DNA of 64,000 bases from Cytobacillus gottheilii. GTDB lineage: Bacteria; Bacillota; Bacilli; Bacillales; Cytobacillaceae. The stretch is taken from contig NZ_KV440945.1 in NCBI RefSeq assembly GCF_001636345.1, positions 429,340 through 493,339 of the forward strand, read 5' to 3'. Within the stretch, counting starts at the first letter, position 1; the number at the start of each line of letters is the position of its first letter. The translations under genes were made by a program, and so were the position numbers. Under the pieces are notes generated by a model. The model made no database searches. It was not told the origin of the DNA and was given only the letters and a program-made list of their open reading frames with translations. Shown here piece by piece: positions 8,469 through 17,309 of the stretch.

Positions 8469-8954
8469 TTATCTAGGTGTATATTGAGTTAACCCCTGCA
8501 CGCCGCCGAATGCTGGATAATCATACTCAATTTCTTCATCAAATGTTACATAATCTAAGTAGATCATTGGGATTAAGTATCGTAAACCAGTTTCCGGATC
8601 ACTCAAGATGAGATGATCTCTTCCAGCTGCTTCAATTAGACCTTTAAAAACGCGCGCATTCCATTCTGTATTGTTCTCAAATGTAGCGTAAACTGTTGCC
8701 AGCTTTCCTTTATTTAAGCGAAGAATGTTCTCAATATACGATTGCTCAATTGGCAGCATGCCAGGAACTTGCGGCGCTTGAGTTGGCGCTTGACCGCCAG
8801 TGGCCGGAAGCATAGCTCCAGTAGGGATTTGCGGCGGATAGGCAACAGGCTGCTGAACAGGATAAGCATTTGCTTTCGGTGCTGCTGTGTAAGGCTGTTG
8901 TTGCTGCTGCTGGTAACCATAATAAGGATATTGATTAAAATTCGATTGACTCAC
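8469..8954 (-). CDS. gerQ: Spore coat protein GerQ
   Basis: 161 residues: an N-terminal half rich in Gln, Tyr and Pro (YGYQQQQQQPY), then a conserved C-terminal domain (QSYIENILRLNKGKLATVYA ... DYDYPAFGG type end). GerQ is an inner coat protein cross-linked by transglutaminase and is needed to place CwlJ in the spore coat. It lies directly downstream of cwlJ on the same strand (39-bp gap), in agreement with that role. Expression in the mother cell is expected but I could not identify a clear sigma-E promoter. Confidence 0.95.
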   Translation of the reverse strand: MSQSNFNQYPYYGYQQQQQQPYTAAPKANAYPVQQPVAYPPQIPTGAMLPATGGQAPTQAPQVPGMLPIEQSYIENILRLNKGKLATVYATFENNTEWNARVFKGLIEAAGRDHLILSDPETGLRYLIPMIYLDYVTFDEEIEYDYPAFGGVQGLTQYTPR

Positions 8955-8993
8955 TTCTTTTCCCCTCCTAATGATTCCTATAATTTCAACATG

Positions 8994-9416
8994 CTAAAAA
9001 ACAGTTGGACAATCCTGCTGCGTCGGCTGATAAAAGCAATGTGCCTTAAACCGGCCGGAATTCCATTGGTTATACCACTGAGCCGGGCAATTACCTGCAG
9101 GACGGAAAAACCATAAAGAATTACTGGCAGGATGGCTTCGCTCCCCTTTAATGGTTCTTCGGGCTAGATCAATTTCGCCCTGTCTGGCTCTCTGATAAAA
9201 ATAACCTTTTTGAGTTGCTTCAAAGCCGCCTGGATTTTGAAAAACCATTTGCCTAATAGATCGGATATCACGAAAATCAAGGCAGTCTGCCCGCACCCGG
9301 TTCACGCCAACATTGCCAACCATCAGCATGCCAAGATTTCCATCTCCCTCTGCTTCTGCTCTCATCAATCTTGCCAACAGTCTGACATCATCTTCGTTGT
9401 ACGCGATAACACCCAT
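8994..9416 (-). CDS. cwlJ: Spore cortex-lytic hydrolase CwlJ
   Basis: 140 residues, the SleB/CwlJ hydrolase domain without a signal peptide or a separate peptidoglycan-binding domain, as usual for CwlJ. Motifs: LLARLMRAEAEGDGNLGMLM with the likely catalytic Glu, VGVNRVRADC, and SLWFFRPAGNCPAQWYNQWN near the end. It degrades spore cortex during germination and depends on GerQ, encoded next to it. The start lies after a GGGGGTGA ribosome binding site. Confidence 0.95.
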   Translation of the reverse strand: MGVIAYNEDDVRLLARLMRAEAEGDGNLGMLMVGNVGVNRVRADCLDFRDIRSIRQMVFQNPGGFEATQKGYFYQRARQGEIDLARRTIKGERSHPASNSLWFFRPAGNCPAQWYNQWNSGRFKAHCFYQPTQQDCPTVF

Positions 9417-9564
9417 CCATTCACCCCCTAAGATGGTTTTCTGGCTGATTGGTGAAATATAAAACTTGGGCTATCAAAATAAATCAACTCACTATTTCAT
9501 TCCTATGATGGAGCTTGTTTTTTTATGCCTACAAAATCATAATGCGAAATGTAATGAAGATAAA

Positions 9565-9595
9565 AAACTCCCCAGGCTTTTTGCCTGGGGAGTTT
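9565..9595 (-). terminator. Terminator of hemQ
   Basis: A perfect 13-bp stem (AAACTCCCCAGGC / GCCTGGGGAGTTT, loop of five T) with a T run on the minus-strand side, 9 bp past the hemQ stop. Confidence 0.9.
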
Positions 9596-9603
9596 AATTT
9601 AGC

Positions 9604-10350
9604 TTAATTTACATGTAAAAAGTGGCTGACCTTGTCTTCTTCAAGCAGATTGCCAACAAAGAAAGAACCAAATTCGCCATAGCGGGCACTTACTTCATCA
9701 AATCTCATTTCATAAACAAGTTTCTTAAATTGAAGGACATCATCTGAGAATAAGGTAACGCCCCATTCGTAATCATCAAAACCTACAGAACCGGAAATGA
9801 TTTGTTTTACTTTTCCTGCATATTGACGGCCAATCATGCCGTGGCTTCTCATCATGCTGCGACGATCTTCCATCGGAAGCATGTACCAGTTATCTTCTCC
9901 TTGGCGGCGCTTGTCCATTGGGTAAAAGCAAACATATTTTGCCTTTGGAAGAATAGGATACAAGCGTGCCAGGATTTCAGGGCTTTGATAAGGATCCTGA
10001 TCAGATGGCAGATAATTGCTCAGCTCTACTACTGAAACATAAGAGTGAGCAGGCATTGTAAATTCCGCAAACTTTGTTTTATTGAATTCAGTTTCAAGTT
10101 CATTCAGTTCTTCCATTGTAGGACGAAGAAGCATCATCATAAAGTCTGCTTTTTGACCAACAACCGTATATAACGCATGGCTTCCTTTTTTCTCTGCCTG
10201 CGTCTTATTCCATTTTTCCACTAACGACAAAAATTCATGGATGGCTTCCTGGCGCTCTTCGCTTGAAAGCATCTTCCAAGTAGTCCAGTCTACAGTACGA
10301 AAATCATGCAACACATACCAGCCGTCTAGTGTCTTGGCTGCTTCACTCAT
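9604..10350 (-). CDS. hemQ: Coproheme decarboxylase HemQ
   Basis: 248 residues, chlorite-dismutase fold. It converts coproheme III to heme b, the last step of the coproporphyrin-dependent route of Gram-positive bacteria. The radical-forming Tyr (Tyr143 in CFYPMDKRR) and the proximal heme ligand (His170 in [12 protein letters not shown]) are both present. The ATG at 10350 follows AGGAGTGA; the frame continues 19 codons upstream without a good start signal. The position next to pta is the same as ywfI in B. subtilis. Confidence 0.95.
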   Translation of the reverse strand: MSEAAKTLDGWYVLHDFRTVDWTTWKMLSSEERQEAIHEFLSLVEKWNKTQAEKKGSHALYTVVGQKADFMMMLLRPTMEELNELETEFNKTKFAEFTMPAHSYVSVVELSNYLPSDQDPYQSPEILARLYPILPKAKYVCFYPMDKRRQGEDNWYMLPMEDRRSMMRSHGMIGRQYAGKVKQIISGSVGFDDYEWGVTLFSDDVLQFKKLVYEMRFDEVSARYGEFGSFFVGNLLEEDKVSHFLHVN

Positions 10351-10571
10351 GAAAATCACTCCTATATATGTACTTATCACAAAATAACTATAACATAGTT
10401 TGGCCATATATCATGTGAATAAAACTTGAAGAAAACACATTGATAATGGATCTTAGAAAAGAGAAAAGAGGCTGCAATAATTCAATGGATATTTTCAACC
10501 AAGAAATGAAATATTAACGTAAGAAACGGGTATTGTGAACAATAAATGACAGAAAAGAAAGACATTTTAGG

Positions 10572-10585
10572 TGTAAGCGATAACA
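10572..10585 (+). promoter_or_regulatory. CcpA cre site upstream of pta
   Basis: TGTAAGCGATAACA matches the cre consensus TGWAARCGYTWNCW at 13 of 14 positions. Its centre is about 55 bp before the predicted start site, the geometry of CcpA-activated pta/ackA promoters. Confidence 0.75.
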
Positions 10586-10599
10586 AAATTGTGAAATCC

Positions 10600-10627
10600 T
10601 TGAAATTTATTATGTGTGGGGTATGCT
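10600..10627 (+). promoter_or_regulatory. Candidate sigma-A promoter of pta
   Basis: TTGAAA, 16 bases, TATGCT, about 75 bp before the pta start and just downstream of the cre site. The rest of the 353-bp hemQ-pta spacer holds no other feature that I can support. Confidence 0.6.
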
Positions 10628-10703
10628 AGAAAATGTAGATCATTTCGATTTGTGTGTTTAGGGTATATACATAAATTTTAATTGCTTGGAGGAATTGAAT
10701 AAT

Positions 10704-11681
10704 ATGAGTGACTTATTCTCAGGGTTAAAAGAAAAAGTAACAGGTAACAATTTAAAAATTGTCTTTCCTGAAGGTCTTGACGAAAGAATTTTAACAGCAG
10801 CAGGCCGTCTTGCTGCAGAGAAGTCTATTACACCGATTTTAATCGGAAACATTTCAGAAATTGAAGCAAAAGCGAAAGATTTAAATGTCTCTTTAGAATC
10901 AGCTGAAATCTATGATCCAAACAACTTTGCGATGATGGACGAGCTTGTAGCTGCTTTTGTTGAAAGACGTAAAGGAAAAGCAACAGAAGAGGATGCACGC
11001 AAAATCCTTCTGGATGAGAATTACTTCGGAACTATGCTTGTATACTTGAATAAAGCAGACGGTCTTGTCAGCGGAGCAGCTCATTCAACAGCTGATACGG
11101 TAAGACCGGCATTGCAAATCATTAAAACAAAAGAAGGCGTAGGCAAAACGTCTGGCGTATTCATCATGGTACGCGATGAAGAAAAATATGTATTCGCGGA
11201 TTGTGCCATCAATATCGCACCAGACAGCAATGACCTTGCTGAGATCGCGATTGAAAGTGCAAAAACGGCAAAAATGTTTGATATTGAACCACGCGTTGCG
11301 ATGTTAAGCTTCTCAACAAAAGGTTCTGCAAAATCTCCTGAAACAGAAAAGGTTGCAGCTGCTGTTCAAGAAGCACAAAAACGCGATCCTTTATTAATCT
11401 TAGACGGAGAATTTCAATTTGACGCAGCATTTGTTCCATCTGTTGCTGAAAAGAAAGCACCAAACTCTCCGCTTCAGGGTGATGCAAATGTATTTGTATT
11501 CCCAAGCCTTGAAGCAGGCAACATTGGCTACAAAATTGCTCAGCGTTTAGGCAACTTTGAAGCGGTTGGTCCAATTTTACAAGGATTGAACCGCCCAGTA
11601 AATGACCTTTCCCGCGGCTGCAATGCAGAAGATGTTTATAAACTTGCCCTCATTACAGCAGCACAGGCTTTAAATCAATAA
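10704..11681 (+). CDS. pta: Phosphate acetyltransferase
   Basis: 325 residues, PTA/PTB family, converting acetyl-CoA and phosphate to acetyl phosphate in overflow metabolism with AckA. The N-terminus (SDLFSGLKEKVTG, IVFPEGLDERIL) and the C-terminal GDANVFVFPSLEAGNIGYK block are family hallmarks. The ATG at 10704 lies 11 bases after GGAGG and gives the family N-terminus. The cre site upstream suggests activation by CcpA during rapid sugar use. Confidence 0.96.
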   Translation: MSDLFSGLKEKVTGNNLKIVFPEGLDERILTAAGRLAAEKSITPILIGNISEIEAKAKDLNVSLESAEIYDPNNFAMMDELVAAFVERRKGKATEEDARKILLDENYFGTMLVYLNKADGLVSGAAHSTADTVRPALQIIKTKEGVGKTSGVFIMVRDEEKYVFADCAINIAPDSNDLAEIAIESAKTAKMFDIEPRVAMLSFSTKGSAKSPETEKVAAAVQEAQKRDPLLILDGEFQFDAAFVPSVAEKKAPNSPLQGDANVFVFPSLEAGNIGYKIAQRLGNFEAVGPILQGLNRPVNDLSRGCNAEDVYKLALITAAQALNQ

Positions 11682-11690
11682 AATGGATTC

Positions 11691-11725
11691 TGGTCAGGCC
11701 CAATTGGGCCTGGCCATTTTTTTAT
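11691..11725 (+). terminator. Terminator of pta
   Basis: TGGTCAGGCCC pairs with GGGCCTGGCCA (one wobble, AATT loop), then seven T residues. Confidence 0.92.
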
Positions 11726-11763
11726 GGGGGTGAAGCATGAGGTGGGGCGGGGAGTTTGAGTTT

Positions 11764-11866
11764 GGCGGATAAATGCGTGTTTTTGGCGGTTAAAAAAATT
11801 TAACGGCGGATATATTAAAATAACGGCGGATAAGTTGGCTTTTACGGCGGATAAATTTTCTGCACG
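11764..11866 (+). repeat. Short phased array, GGCGGATAA core (5 units)
   Basis: GGCGG(A/T)TA cores begin at 11764, 11785, 11805, 11825 and 11846, so spacing is 21, 20, 20 and 21 bp. The bases between the cores differ. The core with its flank (ACGGCGGATAA) differs by one base from units of the 20-bp array at 62878. It lies about 40 bp past the pta terminator. No reading frame accounts for it. Confidence 0.75.
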
Positions 11867-12046
11867 GGTGATATCCGTAATTCTTGGGTATTTTAGAGTT
11901 GGTTTTTCTTATATTTAGGATAATCCAAACCGTAAAATGGCTCGTTTTGATTAAAATGGACCAAGGTTGTGACCTCATTCTACTTTTTGTGCCTGAAAAA
12001 GGTATTCACCCTGCATTTCCCTCTTAGCATTCCCTTTGTACAGTCT

Positions 12047-12075
12047 TTCACTATTGGCTTCATTCTTGCTATAAT
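12047..12075 (+). promoter_or_regulatory. Candidate sigma-A promoter of lipL
   Basis: TTCACT, 17 bases, TATAAT, 45 bp before the lipL start. Confidence 0.55.
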
Positions 12076-12120
12076 ACTCTTGTTTACTAGAAATGTTTTT
12101 CCGAAAAGGGGATTTATAAT

Positions 12121-12966
12121 ATGAGTGCTGTTCAAGATTTATTGCAGCAAAAACAATGGAGAATTATCGATGAATCCGTAACAGGACTTCACTTGAGTGC
12201 CTTGCATTCTTTTGGAATGGATGATAGCTTATGCGCTTCCATTGGCGCTGGAATATCACCTCCGACAGCGAGGAGCTGGGTGCACGGGAATACAGTCGTT
12301 CTTGGCATTCAGGATACAAAGCTGCCTTACTTAAAAGAGGGAGTGGCATTTTTAAAGGATCAAGGTTATGACGTAATTGTCCGGAATTCGGGCGGTCTTG
12401 CTGTTGTTTTGGATGAAGGTGTATTGAATCTATCATTGCTATTTTCCGAGCATGAAAAAAGCATTGACATTAATCGCGGATATGAAGCCATGTGGCAGCT
12501 TATTAAGGAAATGTTTTCTGATTTTCATAAAGAGATAGAAGCGCGGGAAATTGTTGGCTCTTATTGCCCTGGCAGCTATGATTTGAGTATTGACGGCAAG
12601 AAATTTGCCGGGATATCTCAGCGCAGGCTGCGGGGAGGCATTGCCGTTCAAATCTATCTTTGCGTAAACAAAAGCGGAAGCGAACGTGCCGCACTAATTA
12701 AAGAGTTTTATGGAAGAGCAAAAAAGGATGCTGTCACAAAGCTCGTATATCCGGACATTGAACCGGGTGTTATGGCTTCCCTTTCAGAGCTGCTAAATAA
12801 AGAGCTGACAGTTAACGATCTAATGTTCCGCATTCTAAATGCTATTAAAAACAGAAGCGAGCATCTGTATTCAGCAGGAATGTCTCCGGAGGAAACGGCG
12901 TTATATGAAGGCTACTTAAAAAGAGTCGTTGAACGAAACGCCAAGATTATGGCAGACATTATTTAA
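12121..12966 (+). CDS. lipL: Octanoyl-[GcvH]:protein N-octanoyltransferase LipL
   Basis: 281 residues of the lipoate/biotin ligase-like superfamily. LipL moves octanoyl groups from GcvH to the E2 subunits of 2-oxo acid dehydrogenases during lipoate assembly. The catalytic cysteine is Cys149 in [12 protein letters not shown]; the [16 protein letters not shown] block near residue 90 and [10 protein letters not shown] are also visible. A Cys in this place separates LipL/LipM from ATP-dependent lipoate ligases. The gene is third in the hemQ-pta-lipL order, as ywfL in B. subtilis, and has its own promoter and terminator. Confidence 0.92.
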   Translation: MSAVQDLLQQKQWRIIDESVTGLHLSALHSFGMDDSLCASIGAGISPPTARSWVHGNTVVLGIQDTKLPYLKEGVAFLKDQGYDVIVRNSGGLAVVLDEGVLNLSLLFSEHEKSIDINRGYEAMWQLIKEMFSDFHKEIEAREIVGSYCPGSYDLSIDGKKFAGISQRRLRGGIAVQIYLCVNKSGSERAALIKEFYGRAKKDAVTKLVYPDIEPGVMASLSELLNKELTVNDLMFRILNAIKNRSEHLYSAGMSPEETALYEGYLKRVVERNAKIMADII

Positions 12967-12980
12967 TATCTGACCATTCA

Positions 12981-13013
12981 AAAGCCGTGAGCAAACCTGC
13001 TCACGGCTCTTTA
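12981..13013 (+). terminator. Terminator of lipL
   Basis: A perfect 10-bp stem (AGCCGTGAGC / GCTCACGGCT) with A run before and CTTTAATT after. Confidence 0.85.
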
Positions 13014-13087
13014 ATTGGTGCTGCTGCCAACTTCTCCATTAAGGCTATCTATTTTATAAAATTTGATGCAGTCAAAGAAATATTTTG

Positions 13088-13388
13088 CCAGCTCGTCTTA
13101 TGCTTGTCGGGGCTGAACGAGCCGCCTCCGCTTTTCTTGATGTCTAGTTCCGGGCGCTAGGGGCTCGAGGTCATAAGTCAATCCACCCAGAAGGTTAAAG
13201 AACAACCTTCCGGCCGGCTTGCCTTATGCTTGTCGCCCCTGAGCAAGCGCCCTCCACTTTTCGAGATGTCTAGCTCCGGCGGCTAGCTGCTCGAGGTCAT
13301 AAGCCAATCTGTCCTAAAGGTTAAAGAACAACCTTTATGCCAGCTCGTCTTATGCTTGTCGCAGCTGAACGAGCCGCCTCCGCTTTTC
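13088..13388. repeat. Tandem 126-bp structured element, 2.4 copies
   Basis: Two full copies (13137-13262 and 13263-13388) follow a truncated 3' part of a third (13088-13136). Shared blocks include CTTATGCTTGTCG, GCTCGAGGTCATAAG and AGGTTAAAGAACAACCT. Within each copy, distant parts are complementary: GGGCGC with GCGCCC in copy 1 and GGCGGC with GCCGCC in copy 2; GGGGC with GCCCC and AGCTGC with GCAGCT; CATAAG with CTTATG in both. The array fills the space between convergent lipL and rsfA and ends 3 bp from the rsfA stop codon. It resembles dispersed intergenic repeats that I recall from other Bacillaceae. Confidence 0.9.
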
Positions 13389-13391
13389 GGG

Positions 13392-14165
13392 TCACTCAGC
13401 GACTTTTTCTAGATTGCCATTCCGGTCCATTTTGAATTTGGTGGCTGGGCGTTCGTCTTCGTCGAGGATGGCGAGTTTTCGGGCTCTGTTCATAATGTTC
13501 ATGAGTGTTTCGTAGTCCTCTTGAATAGTGACGGTGTTTTGTTCAAGTTTGCTGATTTTGGCTTCCAGCTCTTGGTTCTGTGACCTTAAATCGGCATTTT
13601 CGTGTTTGAGTCTTTGATTCTCCGATTTTAATATATCTGTTTGAATATCCGTGTGATTTAAAGTTTTCAAGTAAGCTATTACATCGTCTAATTCAATTCC
13701 AGACCGAGTGCTTGGCTGCGGAATAGAAGAATAGCTAGGAACATTGTAAACTGCTTCTTCCTCCAGCTCCATGCCTTCTGCTTCCTCTGTAAGCTCTGCA
13801 GTGCCTTCTAGTGCCGGCATTTCAAATTCAAAGGTTTCTTCTTCTGCTGGTGGAATAATAGATTCAATTTCTTGCATACTTGGCACTGGCGGTGAATAGA
13901 GCAGTTTCTTTTTGCCGGCTTGTTCTTTGCCTAGCATTCTCTGGCGCTGCTTTCTTTGTTTTTTGGCAAGCTGTAAAGCTTTTTCATAGCGATGTCTAAC
14001 CACTGCATTCCAGCGGAAACCGCAAGCTGCCGACGTCCGATTCAGTTTATCTCCAACCTCTTCAAACGCATTTAATTGTGTGCTGCCTTCACGAACATGT
14101 CTTAATACTGTTTCTGCGAGCAATAAGTCATTTTCATCAGTCCATGCATCTTGACGTATTTTCAT
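13392..14165 (-). CDS. rsfA: Prespore-specific transcription regulator RsfA
   Basis: 257 residues. An N-terminal Myb/SANT-like DNA-binding domain (about 1-65: QDAWTDENDLLLAETVLRHV, CGFRWNAVVRHRYEKAL) is followed by an acidic linker and a C-terminal coiled coil (ENQRLKHENADLRSQNQELE). RsfA tunes sigma-F-dependent genes in the forespore. The ATG at 14165 follows GGGAG with 8-base spacing; the frame extends upstream to 14333 without family resemblance. The gene ends directly at the 126-bp repeat array. Confidence 0.9.
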   Translation of the reverse strand: MKIRQDAWTDENDLLLAETVLRHVREGSTQLNAFEEVGDKLNRTSAACGFRWNAVVRHRYEKALQLAKKQRKQRQRMLGKEQAGKKKLLYSPPVPSMQEIESIIPPAEEETFEFEMPALEGTAELTEEAEGMELEEEAVYNVPSYSSIPQPSTRSGIELDDVIAYLKTLNHTDIQTDILKSENQRLKHENADLRSQNQELEAKISKLEQNTVTIQEDYETLMNIMNRARKLAILDEDERPATKFKMDRNGNLEKVAE

Positions 14166-14500
14166 ATCCTCAACTCCCATATATCTTTTCACTTTTTCTG
14201 AAGCTCTATCTAAAGGATTGACAACATTGAAAGTATTTATACATCGATGTTTAACAGGATAGTAGAGTTTTTCAATAGATAGGTATGTTTTCTCACATCC
14301 GAATAGAAATTTCACAAAAAGGACAAAAAACAACCTTACGTCAGTAAAAGAAGAAAAATCCTGTCATCATCGGCTTTACTATCCATTAATCTGGTTAAAT
14401 ACGTCTTTCATGCTAATCTCTGCAGCTTGCATTCAGTTTTGAAAAATTGTAAAATACCCTTTAGCTTATGTCGTTTTATGACGAAGAGAGGGTTGTAAAG
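14166..14500. other. Divergent spacer between rsfA and the DUF1450 gene
   Basis: No gene is supported here. It must contain the rsfA promoter on the minus strand. A GTATA lies there, but I could not find a matching sigma-F -10 element at the right distance. Confidence 0.4.
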
Positions 14501-14725
14501 ATGGCAAACGAATTTCGGGTTTGCGACGATTGTCAGGCAGTGAATTTAAAGACGCTGATTCCGAAGCTGAAGGAGATTGATGGAGAGGCAAAGATTGATA
14601 TTGGCTGTCAATCCTATTGCGGTCCAGGCAGGAAGAAAACATTTGCCTTTGTTAATAATCGTCCGCTTGCAGCACTGACGGAAGAAGAATTAATGGAAAA
14701 AATCAATAACAAGCTAAAAAAATAA
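14501..14725 (+). CDS. DUF1450/UPF0741-type small protein
   Basis: 74 residues: CDDCQA near the start, then [21 protein letters not shown], the typical end of the DUF1450 family (YuzB relatives). Four cysteines in CxxC and CxxxxC arrangement suggest a metal or redox role, but none is proven. The ATG at 14501 follows AGAGGG; an in-frame ATG at 14468 lacks a ribosome binding site. Located between rsfA and ywfO, where B. subtilis has ywzC. Confidence 0.8.
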   Translation: MANEFRVCDDCQAVNLKTLIPKLKEIDGEAKIDIGCQSYCGPGRKKTFAFVNNRPLAALTEEELMEKINNKLKK

Positions 14726-14763
14726 ATCGCCTCCTGACCACTCGTCTTTAGGTGATTTTTTTA
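14724..14763 (+). terminator. Terminator after the DUF1450 gene
   Basis: AAATCGCCT pairs with AGGTGATTT (one wobble) across a 17-base loop, followed by a T run; the stem begins within the stop codon. Confidence 0.7.
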
Positions 14764-15015
14764 ATTCGATTATAGATTAGGTATTTAGGAGACAGCTGCT
14801 AGTTAGTAGATTCCCTGTTATGGGTAAATGGAAAAAGTCGAAAAATTTTTTTGCTGTGCAGAAGCCTTGTCATGAAGCAGTTTTTCCTATTTTATCGGGA
14901 AAATGCCGCGTGAACGGATACTTAATTTTAGCTATAATGGACGAAACACATAAATTAGAGTGGCTGTCTCAATCACAGCCATTAGAACTGATCTTCAAGT
15001 TGACGGAGGGAAAGA

Positions 15016-16326
15016 ATGGCTTATTCGTCGGAAAAATTAAGCGAAGAAAAAGTATTTAAAGATCCCGTGCACAGGTATGTTCATGTGAGAGACAGGCTGA
15101 TTTGGGATTTAATTGGCACGAGGGAATTCCAGAGACTTAGAAGAATTAAACAGCTCGGCACCACCTATTTAACCTTCCATGGAGCAGAACACAGCCGTTT
15201 CAACCATTCCCTTGGGGTGTATGAAATTGTACGAAGAATTTCTGACGATGTGTTTAGAGGGAGACCGGAGTGGAACGACGAAAATCGCCTCTTATCTTTA
15301 TGTGCTGCCTTGCTTCATGATTTAGGGCATGGACCTTTTTCTCATTCCTTTGAAAAGGTGTTTGATTTAGATCATGAATATTTTACACAGGCGATCATTT
15401 TAGGAGATACCGAAGTGAATAAAGTGCTTCGCAGAGCTGGAGAAGATTTTCCGAAGAAAGTGCAGGAAGTCATTGCTAAAACCTCAAAAAATAAGCTCGT
15501 CATTAGTCTTATTTCCAGTCAGATTGATGCAGACCGGATGGATTACTTGCAGCGTGATGCTTATTTTACCGGTGTAAGCTATGGTCACTTTGATATGGAG
15601 AGAATTCTGCGCGTTATGCGGCCGCAGGAAGATCAGGTCGTGATTAAGCATAGCGGCATGCACGCAATTGAAGACTATATCATGAGCCGTTATCAAATGT
15701 ATTGGCAGGTGTATTTCCATCCTGTTACCCGCAGTGCAGAGGTTATCCTCACCAAAATCCTGCACCGTGCAAAGGATTTATTTCAGCAAAAGTATGCATT
15801 TAAGCTGGAGCCTACTCACTTTTATTCCTTCTTTAAAGGCGAAGTAACAGTTGAAGATTATGTTAAGCTCGACGAATCGATTGTTCTTTATTACTTTCAA
15901 ATGTGGCAGGAAGAGGAAGATTCGATCCTCAGAGATCTCTGCTGCAGATTTATGGATCGCAATCTATTTAAGTATGCCGAATTTGATCCTGCCAAGGAAT
16001 ATAAAAAGCTGGCTGAGCTGTCAAGGCTGTTTGAAAAAGTGGGTCTTGACCCTGAATATTACTTAGTTGTCGACTCGTCGTCTGATTTGCCTTACGATTT
16101 TTACCGTCCAGGCGAAGAAGAAGAGCGGCTGCCAATCAATTTACAGATGAAAAATGGGGATATCCGTGAACTGTCGCGTGAGTCTTCTATTGTGGAAGCT
16201 GTATCAGGAAAAAGAAGAACAGATCATAAGCTTTATTATCCTGTTGATGTATTAAGAGACAATAGCACGAACCCCAAAATCAAAAAGCAGATTCGAGAGC
16301 TTTTGGAAATAAGTGAACGAATGTAA
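15016..16326 (+). CDS. ywfO: HD-domain phosphohydrolase, YwfO type
   Basis: 436 residues. Metal-binding HD residues are visible: the first His in the GAEHSRFNHSLGVYE block (about 56-68), HDLGHGPFSHSFE (about 100-112) and a later Asp in QIDADRMDYLQRD. The family is related to SAMHD1-like dNTP phosphohydrolases; YwfO-type enzymes hydrolyse dNTPs. The start follows GGAGGG. It is upstream of ywgA with 55 bp between them. Confidence 0.9.
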   Translation: MAYSSEKLSEEKVFKDPVHRYVHVRDRLIWDLIGTREFQRLRRIKQLGTTYLTFHGAEHSRFNHSLGVYEIVRRISDDVFRGRPEWNDENRLLSLCAALLHDLGHGPFSHSFEKVFDLDHEYFTQAIILGDTEVNKVLRRAGEDFPKKVQEVIAKTSKNKLVISLISSQIDADRMDYLQRDAYFTGVSYGHFDMERILRVMRPQEDQVVIKHSGMHAIEDYIMSRYQMYWQVYFHPVTRSAEVILTKILHRAKDLFQQKYAFKLEPTHFYSFFKGEVTVEDYVKLDESIVLYYFQMWQEEEDSILRDLCCRFMDRNLFKYAEFDPAKEYKKLAELSRLFEKVGLDPEYYLVVDSSSDLPYDFYRPGEEEERLPINLQMKNGDIRELSRESSIVEAVSGKRRTDHKLYYPVDVLRDNSTNPKIKKQIRELLEISERM

Positions 16327-16381
16327 TCTGGCCCAGATATGTAATAGACACAGTACTAATTGAAGTAGGAGATGACTTGCC

Positions 16382-16891
16382 TTGTTGAAAGACCACGCAA
16401 AGCTAATGCAGGCCATTGCTGATGCCGATGAAATTATTGGACGCAAAAAGTTGCAGAAAATGATCTATATTGCGAGGAAAATAGATTTTCCATTTCAAGA
16501 GCGGTTTCAATTTCATTTTTATGGACCTTATTCAGAAGAACTGACTTTAAGGGTGGAAGAGCTGTGCAATATGGGATTTGTAAATGAAGTGAAAGAGAAA
16601 AAAGGCGGCTATTATCAATACCGCTATACATTGACGGAAAGCGGCCGTGAATTTTTGGGCTTGCATGAAACGAATATGCCTTATTTGCAGGAATGTTTAA
16701 AAGATATGAACGAGCAGAATGCTAGATTTCTTGAGCTTGTTTCGACGGTTTTATATTTTGATAACCTCCCTAAAGAAGAGGTATCGGAAAAAGTTTTTAC
16801 TCTCAAAAGCAAGCAGCGTTATACGGATGAGGAAATCGAAGAGGCTTATGCGTATATAGAGTCTCTTAAAAATAAAGCTAGAGTGCAATGA
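16382..16891 (+). CDS. ywgA: YwgA family protein
   Basis: 169 residues. The first 100 residues look like a winged-helix fold (MLKDHAKLMQAIADADEIIG, YGPYSEELTLRVEELCNMGF, YRYTLTESGREFL). Function unknown; similar folds occur in toxin-antitoxin and phage-linked proteins. The frame begins with two consecutive TTG codons; the first is given. The next gene is convergent and separated by a strong terminator. Confidence 0.85.
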   Translation: MLKDHAKLMQAIADADEIIGRKKLQKMIYIARKIDFPFQERFQFHFYGPYSEELTLRVEELCNMGFVNEVKEKKGGYYQYRYTLTESGREFLGLHETNMPYLQECLKDMNEQNARFLELVSTVLYFDNLPKEEVSEKVFTLKSKQRYTDEEIEEAYAYIESLKNKARVQ

Positions 16892-16902
16892 GCAAGCAAA
16901 TG

Positions 16903-16933
16903 GAAAGCCGGACTTATATAAAGTCCGGCTTTC
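16903..16933. terminator. Bidirectional terminator between ywgA and ywhB
   Basis: A perfect 13-bp stem (GAAAGCCGGACTT / AAGTCCGGCTTTC, loop ATATA) between convergent genes. Confidence 0.92.
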
Positions 16934-16938
16934 ATTGG

Positions 16939-17127
16939 TTATTCCTTGTCGCTTAAACGCACGCCTGCTACACCATAGTGGTTTTTTTGCATTTCTTCAA
17001 TAAACACAACTACATTTTCTTTTGGAGCTCCAGTTGTTTCACTGACCGCATCTGTTACTTTTTCTACTAGTGCTTTCTTTTGATCTTCGGTACGGCCGCC
17101 CAGCATTTTAACTGTTACATAAGGCAT
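16939..17127 (-). CDS. ywhB: 4-oxalocrotonate tautomerase family enzyme
   Basis: 62 residues, the normal size of the 4-OT family. After Met removal the catalytic base Pro1 is exposed (MPYVTVKMLGGR). The remainder (DQKKALVEKVTDAVSETTGA, VVVFIEEMQKNHYGVAG) matches the beta-alpha-beta fold. It keto-enol tautomerises 2-hydroxymuconate-like acids in vitro; the in vivo substrate in bacilli is unknown. The ATG at 17127 follows GAGGAGG. Confidence 0.95.
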   Translation of the reverse strand: MPYVTVKMLGGRTEDQKKALVEKVTDAVSETTGAPKENVVVFIEEMQKNHYGVAGVRLSDKE

Positions 17128-17309
17128 ATGGAATCCTCCTCTTGAAATAATTTGCATTCTAAAAGTAGTTTTTCATAAAATCGCCTTATATGCAAGCGCT
17201 GTTTCTGCCGTGATCTTTTCACTTTAGGGAGTAGATCATGTATAATTTTACTAGATGATTCCATACATATAAAAGAATGATCGAATATATTCAGTGAGGA
17301 GCTGGAGCT

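Noticed and set aside
8742-9116. 124-codon frame on the + strand
   Set aside because: Antisense shadow across gerQ and cwlJ, both of which are certain.
14820-15059. 79-codon frame before ywfO
   Set aside because: It overlaps the ywfO start in another frame, has no ribosome binding site, and its product resembles nothing that I know.
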